A stretch of 64,000 bases of DNA from Thalassotalea fonticola (GTDB lineage: Bacteria > Pseudomonadota > Gammaproteobacteria > Enterobacterales > Alteromonadaceae): the NCBI RefSeq assembly GCF_032911225.1, contig NZ_CP136600.1, positions 248,001-312,000 on the forward strand, read 5' to 3'. This document shows positions 50,253 through 60,357 of the stretch, in pieces. Every line of letters starts with the position of its first letter. Positions within the stretch are counted from its first letter, which is position 1. The position numbers and the translations under genes are program-made. Below the pieces are notes generated by a model that saw only the letters and a program-made list of their open reading frames with translations, did not search any database and was not told the origin of the DNA.

Positions 50253-51053
50253 ATGACAAAAGTTGCCATTTTAGGTTGTGGCGGCCGTATGGGTCGAAAC
50301 TTGTTACAAGCTGCACTAGAACATGAAAAAGTTGAATTAGTTGGCGGTTACGTGCGTGAATCATCTAGCTTGAATGGCGTTGATGCAGGTGAACTTTGTG
50401 GTTTGGGACTAAAAGGCTGCCCAGTAACCTCGGAGCTTAACCAATTAGATGCTGCCGATGTTTTCATTGACTTTACTTCTATTGAATCTACAAAAGCGCA
50501 CGTTAAATGGTGTAACGATAATAACAAAGCGATTGTTATTGGCACAACCGGATTTAACGAAGATGAAGTTAATGAATTACAACAGCTAGGTAAAGACATA
50601 CCTGTAGTGCTAGCCCCTAATACCAGTGTTGGCGTTAACTTATTATTTAAGTTATTAGAAATCACTTCAAAAGCAATTGGTAACGAAACCGATATTGAAA
50701 TTTTTGAAGCACATCATCGCTTTAAAAAAGATGCGCCTTCAGGTACCGCAATGAAAATGGGGCAAGTCATTGCCGATACATTAAATCGTGATTTAAATAA
50801 AGTTGCTGTATATGGACGTGAAGGAATTACTGAAGAACGTGCAAAAGATACCATTGGCTTTGCCACGGTACGTGCTGGCGACATTATTGGTGAACATACC
50901 GCGTTTTTTGCTGATCTTGGTGAGCGTTTAGAGATAACGCATAAAGCGACCTCAAGAATGACATTTGCACTTGGCGCAATGCGAGCAGCAGTATGGCTCA
51001 AAAATGCACCAAAAGGATTTTTCGACATGCAAGATGTGCTTGGATTGAAATAG
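50253..51053 (+). CDS. dapB: 4-hydroxy-tetrahydrodipicolinate reductase
   Basis: This 266-residue enzyme acts in lysine/diaminopimelate synthesis. GCGGRMGRN (about 8-16) is the NAD(P)H loop, IGTTGF and [12 protein letters not shown] line the pocket, and [18 protein letters not shown] is the signature with catalytic His and Lys. ATG 50253 after AGAGAATTAAC is preferred over an in-frame ATG at 50217. dapB before carAB is the E. coli order. Confidence 0.95.
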   Translation: MTKVAILGCGGRMGRNLLQAALEHEKVELVGGYVRESSSLNGVDAGELCGLGLKGCPVTSELNQLDAADVFIDFTSIESTKAHVKWCNDNNKAIVIGTTGFNEDEVNELQQLGKDIPVVLAPNTSVGVNLLFKLLEITSKAIGNETDIEIFEAHHRFKKDAPSGTAMKMGQVIADTLNRDLNKVAVYGREGITEERAKDTIGFATVRAGDIIGEHTAFFADLGERLEITHKATSRMTFALGAMRAAVWLKNAPKGFFDMQDVLGLK

Positions 51054-51281
51054 ATAACTATCTATTTTAGCAGTTTGAACATGCTTTTATAGTAAGTTGT
51101 GTTAAAACTGCAAAAATCTTTAAAATTGTTATGGACGAATTGCGCTGTAACGCGTAAAATACGCCGATTTTGCCGAAAAATAATTTTTGGCATGAAATAT
51201 ACATAATAATTACTATTTGTTCGGTTGCTAACCATAAACACTTAGTAGTTATTGATACTTTGATTCATTATGGAGGTTAAA

Positions 51282-52430
51282 TTGACTAAATCTGCCATCT
51301 TGGTACTGGAAGACGGTACTATTTTTAAAGGCACTGCTATTGGCGCAGAAGGCACATCAGTTGGTGAGGTTGTATTCAATACAGCAATGACTGGCTACCA
51401 AGAGATCTTAACAGACCCATCTTACGCTGAACAAATCGTCACTTTGACTTATCCCCATATCGGAAATACCGGTACCAACGCTGAAGACGCAGAATCTGCG
51501 AACGTTTGGGCTAAAGGTTTAATCATTCGTGATTTGCCATTGTTAGCAAGTAACTTCAGAAATGAACAAAGCTTAAGTGAATACCTTATCGCTAATAACA
51601 TTCTCGGTATCGCCGATATTGATACTCGCAAACTTACTCGTATATTACGTGAAAAGGGTGCTCAAAATGGTTGTATCATAGCTGGTGACAACTTAAATGT
51701 AGATGAAGCATTGGCTCAAGCAGAAGCATTCCCTGGTCTTAAAGGTATGGACTTAGCAAAAGTAGTTTCTACAAAAGAATCTTATACATGGACCGAAGGC
51801 AGTTGGCAGCTAGGTAAAGGCCATGTAACTCCAGATGAGCTTCCTCATCATGTAGTGGCTTTTGATTTTGGCGCAAAACGTAATATTTTACGTATGTTAG
51901 CAGACCGTGGTTGTAAACTTACCGTGGTGCCTGCACAAACTTCTGCAGAAGAAGTGTTAGCAATGAATCCAGATGGTATCTTCTTATCAAACGGTCCAGG
52001 TGACCCTGAGCCATGTGATTATGCCATTGCTGCAATTAAATCCTTCCTTGAAACAGATATCCCAGTATTCGGAATTTGTTTAGGTCACCAATTACTAGGT
52101 TTAGCTAGTGGCGCACAAACAATTAAAATGAAGTTTGGTCATCATGGTGCTAACCATCCAGTTAAAGATATTGAGCGTGACGTTGTAATGATCACTTCGC
52201 AAAACCACGGTTTTGCGGTAGATGAAAGCAACTTACCGAGTAACTTAACTGCCACACATAAATCATTATTTGATGGTTCATTGCAAGGTATTCATCGTAC
52301 TGATAAGCCTGCTTTTAGCTTTCAGGGTCATCCTGAAGCAAGCCCCGGCCCACACGATGCCGCACCTTTGTTTAATCACTTCATTGATTTGATTAACACC
52401 AAGAAAAATAATGCTAGCAAAGCCCAATAG
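51282..52430 (+). CDS. carA: carbamoyl-phosphate synthase small (glutaminase) subunit
   Basis: This subunit hydrolyses glutamine and channels ammonia to CarB for arginine and pyrimidine synthesis. TTG 51282 is chosen as start: GGAGG lies just before it, and [13 protein letters not shown] then aligns residue for residue with the E. coli start and gives the same 382-residue length. The ATG at 51270 would place the Shine-Dalgarno inside the gene. The nucleophile Cys is in [14 protein letters not shown] and the triad His/Glu in [11 protein letters not shown]. Confidence 0.95.
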   Translation: MTKSAILVLEDGTIFKGTAIGAEGTSVGEVVFNTAMTGYQEILTDPSYAEQIVTLTYPHIGNTGTNAEDAESANVWAKGLIIRDLPLLASNFRNEQSLSEYLIANNILGIADIDTRKLTRILREKGAQNGCIIAGDNLNVDEALAQAEAFPGLKGMDLAKVVSTKESYTWTEGSWQLGKGHVTPDELPHHVVAFDFGAKRNILRMLADRGCKLTVVPAQTSAEEVLAMNPDGIFLSNGPGDPEPCDYAIAAIKSFLETDIPVFGICLGHQLLGLASGAQTIKMKFGHHGANHPVKDIERDVVMITSQNHGFAVDESNLPSNLTATHKSLFDGSLQGIHRTDKPAFSFQGHPEASPGPHDAAPLFNHFIDLINTKKNNASKAQ

Positions 52431-52453
52431 ACTGATTAACTAGAGTAAATAAA

Positions 52454-55400
52454 ATGCCAAAACGTACTGACATAAAAAGTATTCTGATATTAGGTGCAGG
52501 TCCAATAGTAATTGGTCAAGCCTGTGAATTTGACTATTCAGGTGCACAAGCCTGTAAAGCTTTACGCGAAGAAGGTTACCGAGTAATACTAGTTAACTCG
52601 AACCCTGCAACCATCATGACCGATCCTGAAATGGCCGATGCAACTTACATCGAACCAATTCACTGGGAAGTTGTGCGTAACATTATTGAAAAAGAACGCC
52701 CTGATGCCGTGTTACCTACTATGGGTGGCCAAACTGCTCTTAACTGTGCTTTAGAGCTTGAAGCGAAAGGTGTACTTGCTGAGTTTAACGTTGAAATGAT
52801 CGGTGCAACTGCTGATGCAATCGATAAAGCAGAAGATCGAAGCCGTTTTGACGTTGCGATGAAAAAAATCGGTTTAGATACACCACGTGCGAAAATAGTA
52901 CATACCATGGACGAAGCAATCGCAGCTTCCGAATTCTTAGGTTTCCCATGTATCATTCGCCCATCATTTACTATGGGCGGAACTGGTGGTGGTATCGCAT
53001 ATAACCGTGAAGAGTTTGAAACTATTTGTACTCGTGGTTTAGATTTATCACCAACTTCAGAGTTATTGATTGATGAATCATTAATTGGTTGGAAAGAATA
53101 TGAAATGGAAGTGGTTCGCGACAAAAATGATAACTGTATCATTATTTGTTCGATTGAAAACTTCGACCCTATGGGGATCCATACTGGTGACTCAATTACT
53201 GTAGCACCGGCACAAACCCTTACCGATAAAGAATACCAAATCATGCGTAACGCCTCAGTTGCAGTATTACGTGAAATTGGTGTTGAAACAGGTGGTTCAA
53301 ACGTACAGTTTGGTATTTGTCCTGATACTGGCCGTATGGTTATCATCGAGATGAACCCGCGTGTATCTCGCTCATCGGCATTAGCGTCAAAAGCAACTGG
53401 TTTCCCTATTGCGAAAATTGCAGCTAAATTAGCCGTAGGTTACACGCTTGATGAATTAAGCAACGATATTACTGGCGGTGCAACTCCAGCATCGTTCGAG
53501 CCGACAATCGATTACGTAGTAACGAAAATTCCTCGTTTTAACTTCGAAAAATTTGCTGGCGCAGAAGATAGACTTACTACGCAAATGAAATCTGTTGGTG
53601 AAGTTATGGCAATTGGCCGTAACCAACAAGAATCAATGCAAAAAGCATTACGTGGTTTAGAAGTTGGCGTTAACGGCTTCGATCCTATTGTTGATGTGAC
53701 TAAGCCTGGTGCTAAAACTAAAATCATGCATGAATTGCAAGAAGCTGGTGCAGACCGTATCTGGTATGTTGCCGATGCATTTCGTTTAGGTTTAACCTTA
53801 GAAGACGTATTCCGTACGACTAAAATTGACCGTTGGTTCTTAGTACAAATTGAAGACATTATTAAAGAAGAGCAAAACATTGCTGCTGGCGGTATGTCTA
53901 GTTTAACAACTGACTATTTGCGTAAGCTGAAGCGTAAAGGTTTTTCTGATAGCCGCTTAGCTGATGTTATTGGTGTTGCTGAATCTGAAATCCGCAAAAA
54001 ACGCCATAATGCTGAAATTTTCCCTGTATACAAACGTGTTGATACCTGTGCCGCAGAGTTTAGTTCTGACACCGCTTATATGTACTCAACGTATGATGAA
54101 GAGTGTGAAGCTAACCCTACTGATAACGACAAGATCATGATCCTTGGCGGTGGCCCTAACCGAATTGGTCAAGGTATTGAATTTGATTACTGTTGTGTAC
54201 ACGCAGCTTTAGCATTACGTGAAGATGGCTTTGAAACAATCATGGTTAACTGTAACCCTGAAACTGTTTCTACCGATTACGACACATCAGACCGATTATA
54301 TTTTGAATCAGTAACATTTGAAGACGTACTAGAAATCGTACGTGTTGAAAAGCCAAAAGGCGTTATCGTGCAATACGGTGGTCAAACACCACTTAAATTA
54401 GCACGTGCATTAGAAGCTGCTGGCGTACCAATTATTGGTACTTCGCCAGATGCCATCGACAGAGCTGAAGATAGAGAACGTTTTCAACAAGCGGTTGACC
54501 GTTTAGGTTTATTACAACCTGAAAACGCTACCGTGACTTCACTTGATGAAGCCATGGCAAAAGCTGAAACTATTGGTTTCCCATTAGTTGTACGTCCATC
54601 TTATGTATTAGGTGGTCGCGCAATGGAAATCGTTTATGACCTAGACGATTTACGTCGTTATATGACTGAAGCGGTAAGTGTATCTAACGATTCACCGGTA
54701 CTACTTGATCACTTCTTAGATGATGCTATTGAAGTTGATATCGACGTTATATGTGACGGCACTGATGTAGTTATTGGCGGTATTATGCAACATATCGAAC
54801 AAGCTGGCGTTCACTCTGGTGACTCTGCATGTTCATTACCTGCGTACAGCTTAAGCCAAGAAATTCAAGATGTTATGCGTAAGCAAGTTACAGCATTAGC
54901 CTTTGAATTAGGCGTAAATGGTTTAATGAATACGCAAATGGCCGTTAAAGACAATGAAGTTTACTTGATTGAAGTTAACCCGCGTGCTGCTCGAACTGTA
55001 CCGTTTGTATCTAAAGCAACAAGTGTTCCTTTAGCGAAAGTGGCAGCGCGAGTAATGGCTGGTACGTCATTAAAAGAGCAGGGCATTACCACTGAAGTTA
55101 TTCCTGAGTACTTCTCAGTTAAAGAAGTTGTAATTCCATTTAACAAGTTCCACGGAAGTGATCCTCTAGTTGGCCCTGAAATGCGTTCAACCGGTGAAGT
55201 GATGGGCACAGGTGATACGTTTGAAGAAGCGTATGCTAAAGCTAACTTAGGCGCAGGTGTTACCTTACCTAAAACAGGCCGTGCATTAATATCAGTTCGT
55301 AATAGTGATAAAGAACGTGTTGTCGATTTAGCTCGTCAATTGGTTGAGTTAGGCTTTAGCTTAGATGCAACGCATGGTACTGCCGTTATTTTAGGCGAAG

Positions 55401-55672
55401 CAGATATTCCGGTTCGTTTAGTGAATAAGGTTCATGAAGGTCGTCCACACATTGTCGATAGAATTAAAAACAGTGAGTACAGTTATATTATTAACACCAC
55501 TGAAGGTCGTAAAGCGATTGAAGATTCTAAACAAATACGTGGCGCTGCGTTACGTTATAAAGCAACTTATACGACAACGTTAAATGCTGGGTTTGCTGTT
55601 TGTATGGCACATTCTGCAGATGACAGAAATAAAGTTAACTCTATTCAAGAATTACACGAAAGGTGTCAATAA
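52454..55672 (+). CDS. carB: carbamoyl-phosphate synthase large subunit
   Basis: This 1072-residue protein has two homologous ATP-grasp halves (about 1-400 and 555-935), an oligomerisation domain between them, and a C-terminal MGS-like allosteric domain (about 940-1072) where UMP/ornithine bind in E. coli. [46 protein letters not shown] and the second-half [12 protein letters not shown] and [13 protein letters not shown] are visible. It follows carA by 23 bp and its stop overlaps the greA start. Confidence 0.97.
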   Translation: MPKRTDIKSILILGAGPIVIGQACEFDYSGAQACKALREEGYRVILVNSNPATIMTDPEMADATYIEPIHWEVVRNIIEKERPDAVLPTMGGQTALNCALELEAKGVLAEFNVEMIGATADAIDKAEDRSRFDVAMKKIGLDTPRAKIVHTMDEAIAASEFLGFPCIIRPSFTMGGTGGGIAYNREEFETICTRGLDLSPTSELLIDESLIGWKEYEMEVVRDKNDNCIIICSIENFDPMGIHTGDSITVAPAQTLTDKEYQIMRNASVAVLREIGVETGGSNVQFGICPDTGRMVIIEMNPRVSRSSALASKATGFPIAKIAAKLAVGYTLDELSNDITGGATPASFEPTIDYVVTKIPRFNFEKFAGAEDRLTTQMKSVGEVMAIGRNQQESMQKALRGLEVGVNGFDPIVDVTKPGAKTKIMHELQEAGADRIWYVADAFRLGLTLEDVFRTTKIDRWFLVQIEDIIKEEQNIAAGGMSSLTTDYLRKLKRKGFSDSRLADVIGVAESEIRKKRHNAEIFPVYKRVDTCAAEFSSDTAYMYSTYDEECEANPTDNDKIMILGGGPNRIGQGIEFDYCCVHAALALREDGFETIMVNCNPETVSTDYDTSDRLYFESVTFEDVLEIVRVEKPKGVIVQYGGQTPLKLARALEAAGVPIIGTSPDAIDRAEDRERFQQAVDRLGLLQPENATVTSLDEAMAKAETIGFPLVVRPSYVLGGRAMEIVYDLDDLRRYMTEAVSVSNDSPVLLDHFLDDAIEVDIDVICDGTDVVIGGIMQHIEQAGVHSGDSACSLPAYSLSQEIQDVMRKQVTALAFELGVNGLMNTQMAVKDNEVYLIEVNPRAARTVPFVSKATSVPLAKVAARVMAGTSLKEQGITTEVIPEYFSVKEVVIPFNKFHGSDPLVGPEMRSTGEVMGTGDTFEEAYAKANLGAGVTLPKTGRALISVRNSDKERVVDLARQLVELGFSLDATHGTAVILGEADIPVRLVNKVHEGRPHIVDRIKNSEYSYIINTTEGRKAIEDSKQIRGAALRYKATYTTTLNAGFAVCMAHSADDRNKVNSIQELHERCQ

Positions 55673-56148
55673 TGGCTACGTACCCTATGACAGTTCAAGG
55701 TGCTGACGCCCTTAGAGAAGAACTGGTTTATTTAAAACAAACAAAACGCCCTGAAATTGTTGCATCAATTGCTGAAGCACGTGAACACGGTGATTTAAAA
55801 GAAAATGCTGAGTATCATGCTGCTCGTGAAGAGCAAGGTTTTTGTGAAGGTCGCATTCAAGATATTGAAGGCAAACTGGGTAACGCGCAAATTATTGACG
55901 TAACTAAAATACCAAACACGCACAAAGTGATTTTCGGTGTTACTGTTACCTTACTTAATATCGAAACGGATGCTGAAGTAACTTACCAAATAGTTGGTGA
56001 TGATGAAGCCGATATTAAGAACAACCGCATTAGTGTTAATTCACCAATTGCGCGCGCTCTTATCGGTAAAGTAGTTGATTCAGAAGTTGAAGTGAAAACG
56101 CCTGGTGGCGTTGTTGAATACGAAATTATCTCGGTTGAGCATAAATAA
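55672..56148 (+). CDS. greA: transcription elongation factor GreA
   Basis: This 158-residue factor stimulates transcript cleavage by stalled RNA polymerase. The N-terminal coiled coil (about 5-75, including [19 protein letters not shown] with the acidic tip) and the C-terminal FKBP-like domain ([24 protein letters not shown]) are complete. ATG 55672 overlaps the carB stop codon (TAATG) after GAAAGG; an earlier in-frame start would lie within carB. Confidence 0.96.
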   Translation: MATYPMTVQGADALREELVYLKQTKRPEIVASIAEAREHGDLKENAEYHAAREEQGFCEGRIQDIEGKLGNAQIIDVTKIPNTHKVIFGVTVTLLNIETDAEVTYQIVGDDEADIKNNRISVNSPIARALIGKVVDSEVEVKTPGGVVEYEIISVEHK

Positions 56149-56179
56149 AGTTTCATTCGCTACATACTCTTAAAATTTG

Positions 56180-56217
56180 AACGCCCGTTAATGAAAGTTA
56201 ACGGGCGTTTTTTTGTT
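56180..56217 (+). terminator. intrinsic terminator of carAB-greA
   Basis: Perfect 12-bp stem AACGCCCGTTAA / TTAACGGGCGTT, six-base loop, T-run. The following 56218-56511 is AT-rich with no gene or obvious operator; it must hold the promoter of the subtilase pair. Confidence 0.95.
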
Positions 56218-56511
56218 CATAACAATCTTGCCTTAAACTACTTTGCCTACTTTCAAGTTAATACTAGTCACATTTTGCTACGATCTAGTTACATCTTGTT
56301 TTCAATTTAACCTGCTGAATAATATGTATATTTTATAAAAATGAAAAGAAATTGAAAGATAAATGAGCCCGAAATGAAGGGCCTTTTATTGTTTACGAGC
56401 CAAATTGTCTTTACTAATGGATGCAAGGCCAAAGTCATGTACTAACTATTAAAACTTTAAAAGTGCATGGCGTTGGATTTGTTTACCATTAATTGAAAAC
56501 AAGAGGCAGAA

Positions 56512-59500
56512 ATGATTTTTAAATCATCAACCGTTGCTTTAATAGTTTCATCTGTATTGGCATTTTCCGCCAATGCCAGTGATGCAGAAATAGCAGGCCA
56601 GCAACCTAGTGTTGGCAACACAGCTCAGGGTGAGGAAAACATAACATCCGATGTTAAGTCGGCATATGTTAAGAAAAATGAAGAAATGGGCGTGTATTTA
56701 ATTCGCTTATCCGAAAAGAGTGCAATGGATGCAAGTTACTCTTATTTAGGTGATGACCGTAGCTCGATAGTTGCAAAAGTAGAACAACAACAAGATGCAA
56801 TAATCAAAACTATACGGAGCTTGGACAACTCCGCGGTATTAACACGAAAAGCTCGTTTAACAGAGAATGTACTTTATGTACAAATGAACCATAGTGTAGC
56901 TCAACAGTTAACCGACCATTTTGATGTTGTTGCTGTTGAACTGCTTAGTGAAGAACCTAACTATAGTAGTGACGATGAGTTTAAACGTTTTCCATTTTTA
57001 AATGTGAAAGATGTCGGTGACAGCATCACTGTCGCTATTGTCGGTAATGGCATTGATTATACCCACAAATCACTCGGTGGTCATGGTAATTATGACATGG
57101 CCTGGGCAAATAGAAGTAATGCTTGGGATGGTTTTCCAACCGACACTGTTATTGGTGGTTTAGATTTCTCTGCAGGCGGTGAAGGTTATCATTTCATTGA
57201 TTACAATCCCATCGAAGATGCTGAAGATGAAAATGTTAAATCTGGTGCCATCCCATCAGGAACTGCCGTTGCTGCACAAATTCTAGCACAAGCCCCTGAT
57301 GCAAAAATTTTATCGTATAAAACCTGGGATTGGAGTAGTGCTTATTTTTTCCCTGTTTTAGATGTAATCATTGATCCTAACCAAGATGGTGATATTAGCG
57401 ACCGTCCTGAGGTAATTGTACTCAATGCTTATGGCAATGGCGCATTTTACGTTGAAGATGATACCAATGGCTCATCACCTACTCGTGAAATAAACCTGGT
57501 TCGTCGTTTAAGTGCATCTGGCGCGTTAGTGGTGGTTGGTGCTGGTCAAACATACTTTAATTCTTACTTTAACTTAGCCTGGCGTGGTGCAGTACCAGAA
57601 GCATTAACCGTTGGCTCAGTGAATATTAATGAAGACTCAATTGTCCTGTCAGAGTTTACTCCTGCGGGTCCAACCCGTGGTACCCATCAGTTAAAACCCG
57701 AAGTTGTCGCTCCTGCAGAAAATGTTACCGCGCCTCTTGCTGGAAGTAGCGACGCAACAGCTGACTTTGCTGCTCATTCAACTTATGCTGCCGCCTACGC
57801 TGCAGGAGCTGTTGCTAAAATATTAGCAAGCTACCCAGAATTAAGTCCACTTGAAGCAAAAGCGCTAGTGGCAAACACTGCCGTTGCTGAAGGTATTCAA
57901 GGTTCATCTACTTATAACGAGGAACTTGAACGTAACATTACCAACGTTGCAGAAGTACCATTTATGGGCAGTGGTTTAGTCGATGGGGACACTGCTGTAA
58001 CAGCAAGTGCAGTGGTCTGGGAAACGGCGAGTTATCAACCAGGTCTTGCTTTTGGCTTTGTGGAAGCATCGAGCTCGGCCACATTAAGTCGTGACATTAC
58101 CATTAGAAATTTAACCGATAAAGTACAAACCTATTCAGTTACTACATTAACGAATGGTGATAAAGCAAATAATGGCGCAGTTAGCTTCATTTATCCTGAA
58201 ACCATTAATGTGCCAGCAAATCATTCGGTGGTATTTAATGTCAGCATGACACTTGATGCCTCTAAATTAACAGAAAAAGGCATGTCATCTACCGAAGACT
58301 TCACTATCGCTAATTTCACCGAAGAAAACATTAACGGCTATTTAGTGTTTACCAATAGTGATGCAGCATCTGCACAGTTGAAGATGCCTTGGCAGGTATT
58401 TCCGAAAAATGCAGAGACCTTAGTGAAAAGCAATCAAACTAATAGTTGGCAAATGCCTTATGAAGCGTTTGATTGGCAAGATCAGCTTTGGGCGGCAAAT
58501 GCTAACTCTTATACCGATACACTCGATCTGACTAATGAAGGGAATGCCAGCAAAACCATTTACACTATCCCACGTATGCGTTCAGTTGATACGATCACCG
58601 AAAGCAAGGCTGGTGGGCAAGGTCACATGATCAAAAACCTCGGTGCGAGTGTTAATACCGATATGTCATGTGAAGCGGGCAGCAAATTATCAGTTGCGGT
58701 ACAAATGTTTGATAAATTCGACATTCCTATGGCGGAGCATTTTGATAAAGCTGGCCATTTGTTGACTTACTTCAGTATTTTTACTCAAGAGTATGTTGAT
58801 CGCATGAATGGTGATGCACAACAAATAGACATGGACCAAAACAGAACTGACAACGATATTCTCGCTTATGTTGAAGTACTCATCGACAACGATGGTAAAC
58901 CACAAGTTGAATATATTGATTATAGTCAAGAATATGAATGGTGGAATCCACGTAAAAGATTTGTTAAGTCTTCTTTAGGGGCGGATGTTAGCCTTGGAGA
59001 CGATACTGTTGTTGCTAATATTTGTATCGATGAGTTATACCACGGTGACATTCAGTCGGTTGATAACTGGAACGAAAATCTAGGCTGGCAGTTTGCTACT
59101 GACCGTGATGCTCGAGCTGACATTCATGAAGATATGATCCGTTACAATCCTGTGATTATGGGACGCTCTTTTACCGAAATAATTGACCATACCGGCGAAT
59201 ATAACTACCCTGAATGGACATACACAAACTGTGATCCAAACGGCGTTGACTGGATGGGTAACCCGTTTCCGGAAGATTACTGTATTGAAGAAGCAAAAAC
59301 GTTCGTTGCCTTTCATACTGGTATCACTAAGTTAAGCGATGATGAAAATGCTGAGCTAACCTGGTCAAATAAAGTTGACTTGGCAAGTGGTGAAAGTGCG
59401 CGAGTTTCAGTGACTACTGTTGATGATTGTAACCCCAACCTGATTTGGTTCGGCACTCGTCCTCCACTTCATGAAGCCTGTCCGCCAAGTGTAATGATAT

Positions 59501-60306
59501 TTGAACTAGGTACAGATAATACTGGATTTTCTGGTACTGAATATGGCGCTGATATTGGCGTTAAAGCAGGACAAGGTTTTAGTACTTATGAAAATGCAGA
59601 AAACGGTTCAGTAATTGGTAAGCTAGCAAGGCATGCTGTTAGATTTTTCAATGAAGATGAGCACCAGGGCCCAATCTATTTAGTCAATGCTTTACCTGGA
59701 ACTCCATTTAGTGTTGCAACCGATGGCACTATTTCTGTCGCTAACAGCAGTGCTTTAGATTACGAAAAAATCAAATCTTACACTCTTAAAGTACAAGCGG
59801 ATTATGGAAACCGTGATACTCAAATTGTTGATGTAGTGATTAAAATTAACAATCGCAATGATGTTGCTCCTAATGTAGTTAAAGCTCTGAGGACAATCTC
59901 AAGTTCTGTCGGTAATCAAATTAATACTTCAGTAGCAGATGCATTTAGTGATGCAGAAGGTGACGGTATTACTTTTAGCGCAAACAATTTGCCACAAGGG
60001 ATCGTTATTGATAGAGCAGGGTTGATTTCAGGCGTATTAACTCAAACAGGTAACTATGAAGCTACCGTTGTTGCAACCGATGGTATCAATTCAACAAATG
60101 TCCAAATGAGCTTTAACGTAACAGGATCTACAGATACTGCACCTGTAGATAACACTCCAATAGAAAACACACCAGTGGAAACTCTTCCTGTAGAAAATAC
60201 ACCGACTGATGATGTTAAAAAATCATCAAACAGTGGTGGTAGCACCAGCGCGTTCTTCATCTTGCTTGCTGGTATGTCGTTCATTAATCGTCGTGTATTT
60301 AAGTAA
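56512..60306 (+). CDS. secreted subtilase-fold pseudoprotease with GlyGly-CTERM-like tail
   Basis: A 1264-residue protein with a signal peptide (cut after about residue 22, SANA), an I9-like propeptide region (about 55-150), an S8 subtilase fold (about 165-480), beta-rich domains (about 500-650), a cadherin-like region (about 1035-1130) and a putative-Ig domain (about 1135-1225). The catalytic positions are all changed: VAIVGNGID has Gly178 for Asp, PSGTAVAA has Ser249 for His, AHSTYAAAYAAG has Thr424 for Ser, and VVVGAGQT has Gln for the oxyanion Asn. The C-terminus (GG-S, hydrophobic helix, NRR) resembles a GlyGly-CTERM sorting signal. The second subtilase starts 51 bp downstream. AGAGGCAGAA precedes the ATG. 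Confidence 0.85.
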   Translation: MIFKSSTVALIVSSVLAFSANASDAEIAGQQPSVGNTAQGEENITSDVKSAYVKKNEEMGVYLIRLSEKSAMDASYSYLGDDRSSIVAKVEQQQDAIIKTIRSLDNSAVLTRKARLTENVLYVQMNHSVAQQLTDHFDVVAVELLSEEPNYSSDDEFKRFPFLNVKDVGDSITVAIVGNGIDYTHKSLGGHGNYDMAWANRSNAWDGFPTDTVIGGLDFSAGGEGYHFIDYNPIEDAEDENVKSGAIPSGTAVAAQILAQAPDAKILSYKTWDWSSAYFFPVLDVIIDPNQDGDISDRPEVIVLNAYGNGAFYVEDDTNGSSPTREINLVRRLSASGALVVVGAGQTYFNSYFNLAWRGAVPEALTVGSVNINEDSIVLSEFTPAGPTRGTHQLKPEVVAPAENVTAPLAGSSDATADFAAHSTYAAAYAAGAVAKILASYPELSPLEAKALVANTAVAEGIQGSSTYNEELERNITNVAEVPFMGSGLVDGDTAVTASAVVWETASYQPGLAFGFVEASSSATLSRDITIRNLTDKVQTYSVTTLTNGDKANNGAVSFIYPETINVPANHSVVFNVSMTLDASKLTEKGMSSTEDFTIANFTEENINGYLVFTNSDAASAQLKMPWQVFPKNAETLVKSNQTNSWQMPYEAFDWQDQLWAANANSYTDTLDLTNEGNASKTIYTIPRMRSVDTITESKAGGQGHMIKNLGASVNTDMSCEAGSKLSVAVQMFDKFDIPMAEHFDKAGHLLTYFSIFTQEYVDRMNGDAQQIDMDQNRTDNDILAYVEVLIDNDGKPQVEYIDYSQEYEWWNPRKRFVKSSLGADVSLGDDTVVANICIDELYHGDIQSVDNWNENLGWQFATDRDARADIHEDMIRYNPVIMGRSFTEIIDHTGEYNYPEWTYTNCDPNGVDWMGNPFPEDYCIEEAKTFVAFHTGITKLSDDENAELTWSNKVDLASGESARVSVTTVDDCNPNLIWFGTRPPLHEACPPSVMIFELGTDNTGFSGTEYGADIGVKAGQGFSTYENAENGSVIGKLARHAVRFFNEDEHQGPIYLVNALPGTPFSVATDGTISVANSSALDYEKIKSYTLKVQADYGNRDTQIVDVVIKINNRNDVAPNVVKALRTISSSVGNQINTSVADAFSDAEGDGITFSANNLPQGIVIDRAGLISGVLTQTGNYEATVVATDGINSTNVQMSFNVTGSTDTAPVDNTPIENTPVETLPVENTPTDDVKKSSNSGGSTSAFFILLAGMSFINRRVFK

Positions 60307-60324
60307 TACTGAGTCATTAAAATT

Positions 60325-60342
60325 GAGAGGTAAGCGCCTCTC
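60325..60342 (+). promoter_or_regulatory. intercistronic hairpin before the second subtilase
   Basis: GAGAGG / CCTCTC stem with a 6-base loop in the 51-bp gap. CCTCT could alternatively pair with the AGAGG ribosome binding site just downstream, so it may tune translation of the second gene. Confidence 0.4.
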
Positions 60343-60357
60343 AAAGAGGAATTTATT

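Noticed and set aside
51054..51281. ArgR or PurR operator upstream of carA
   Set aside because: I looked for TGAAT/ATTCA-type and PurR-type palindromes and found none good enough to call.
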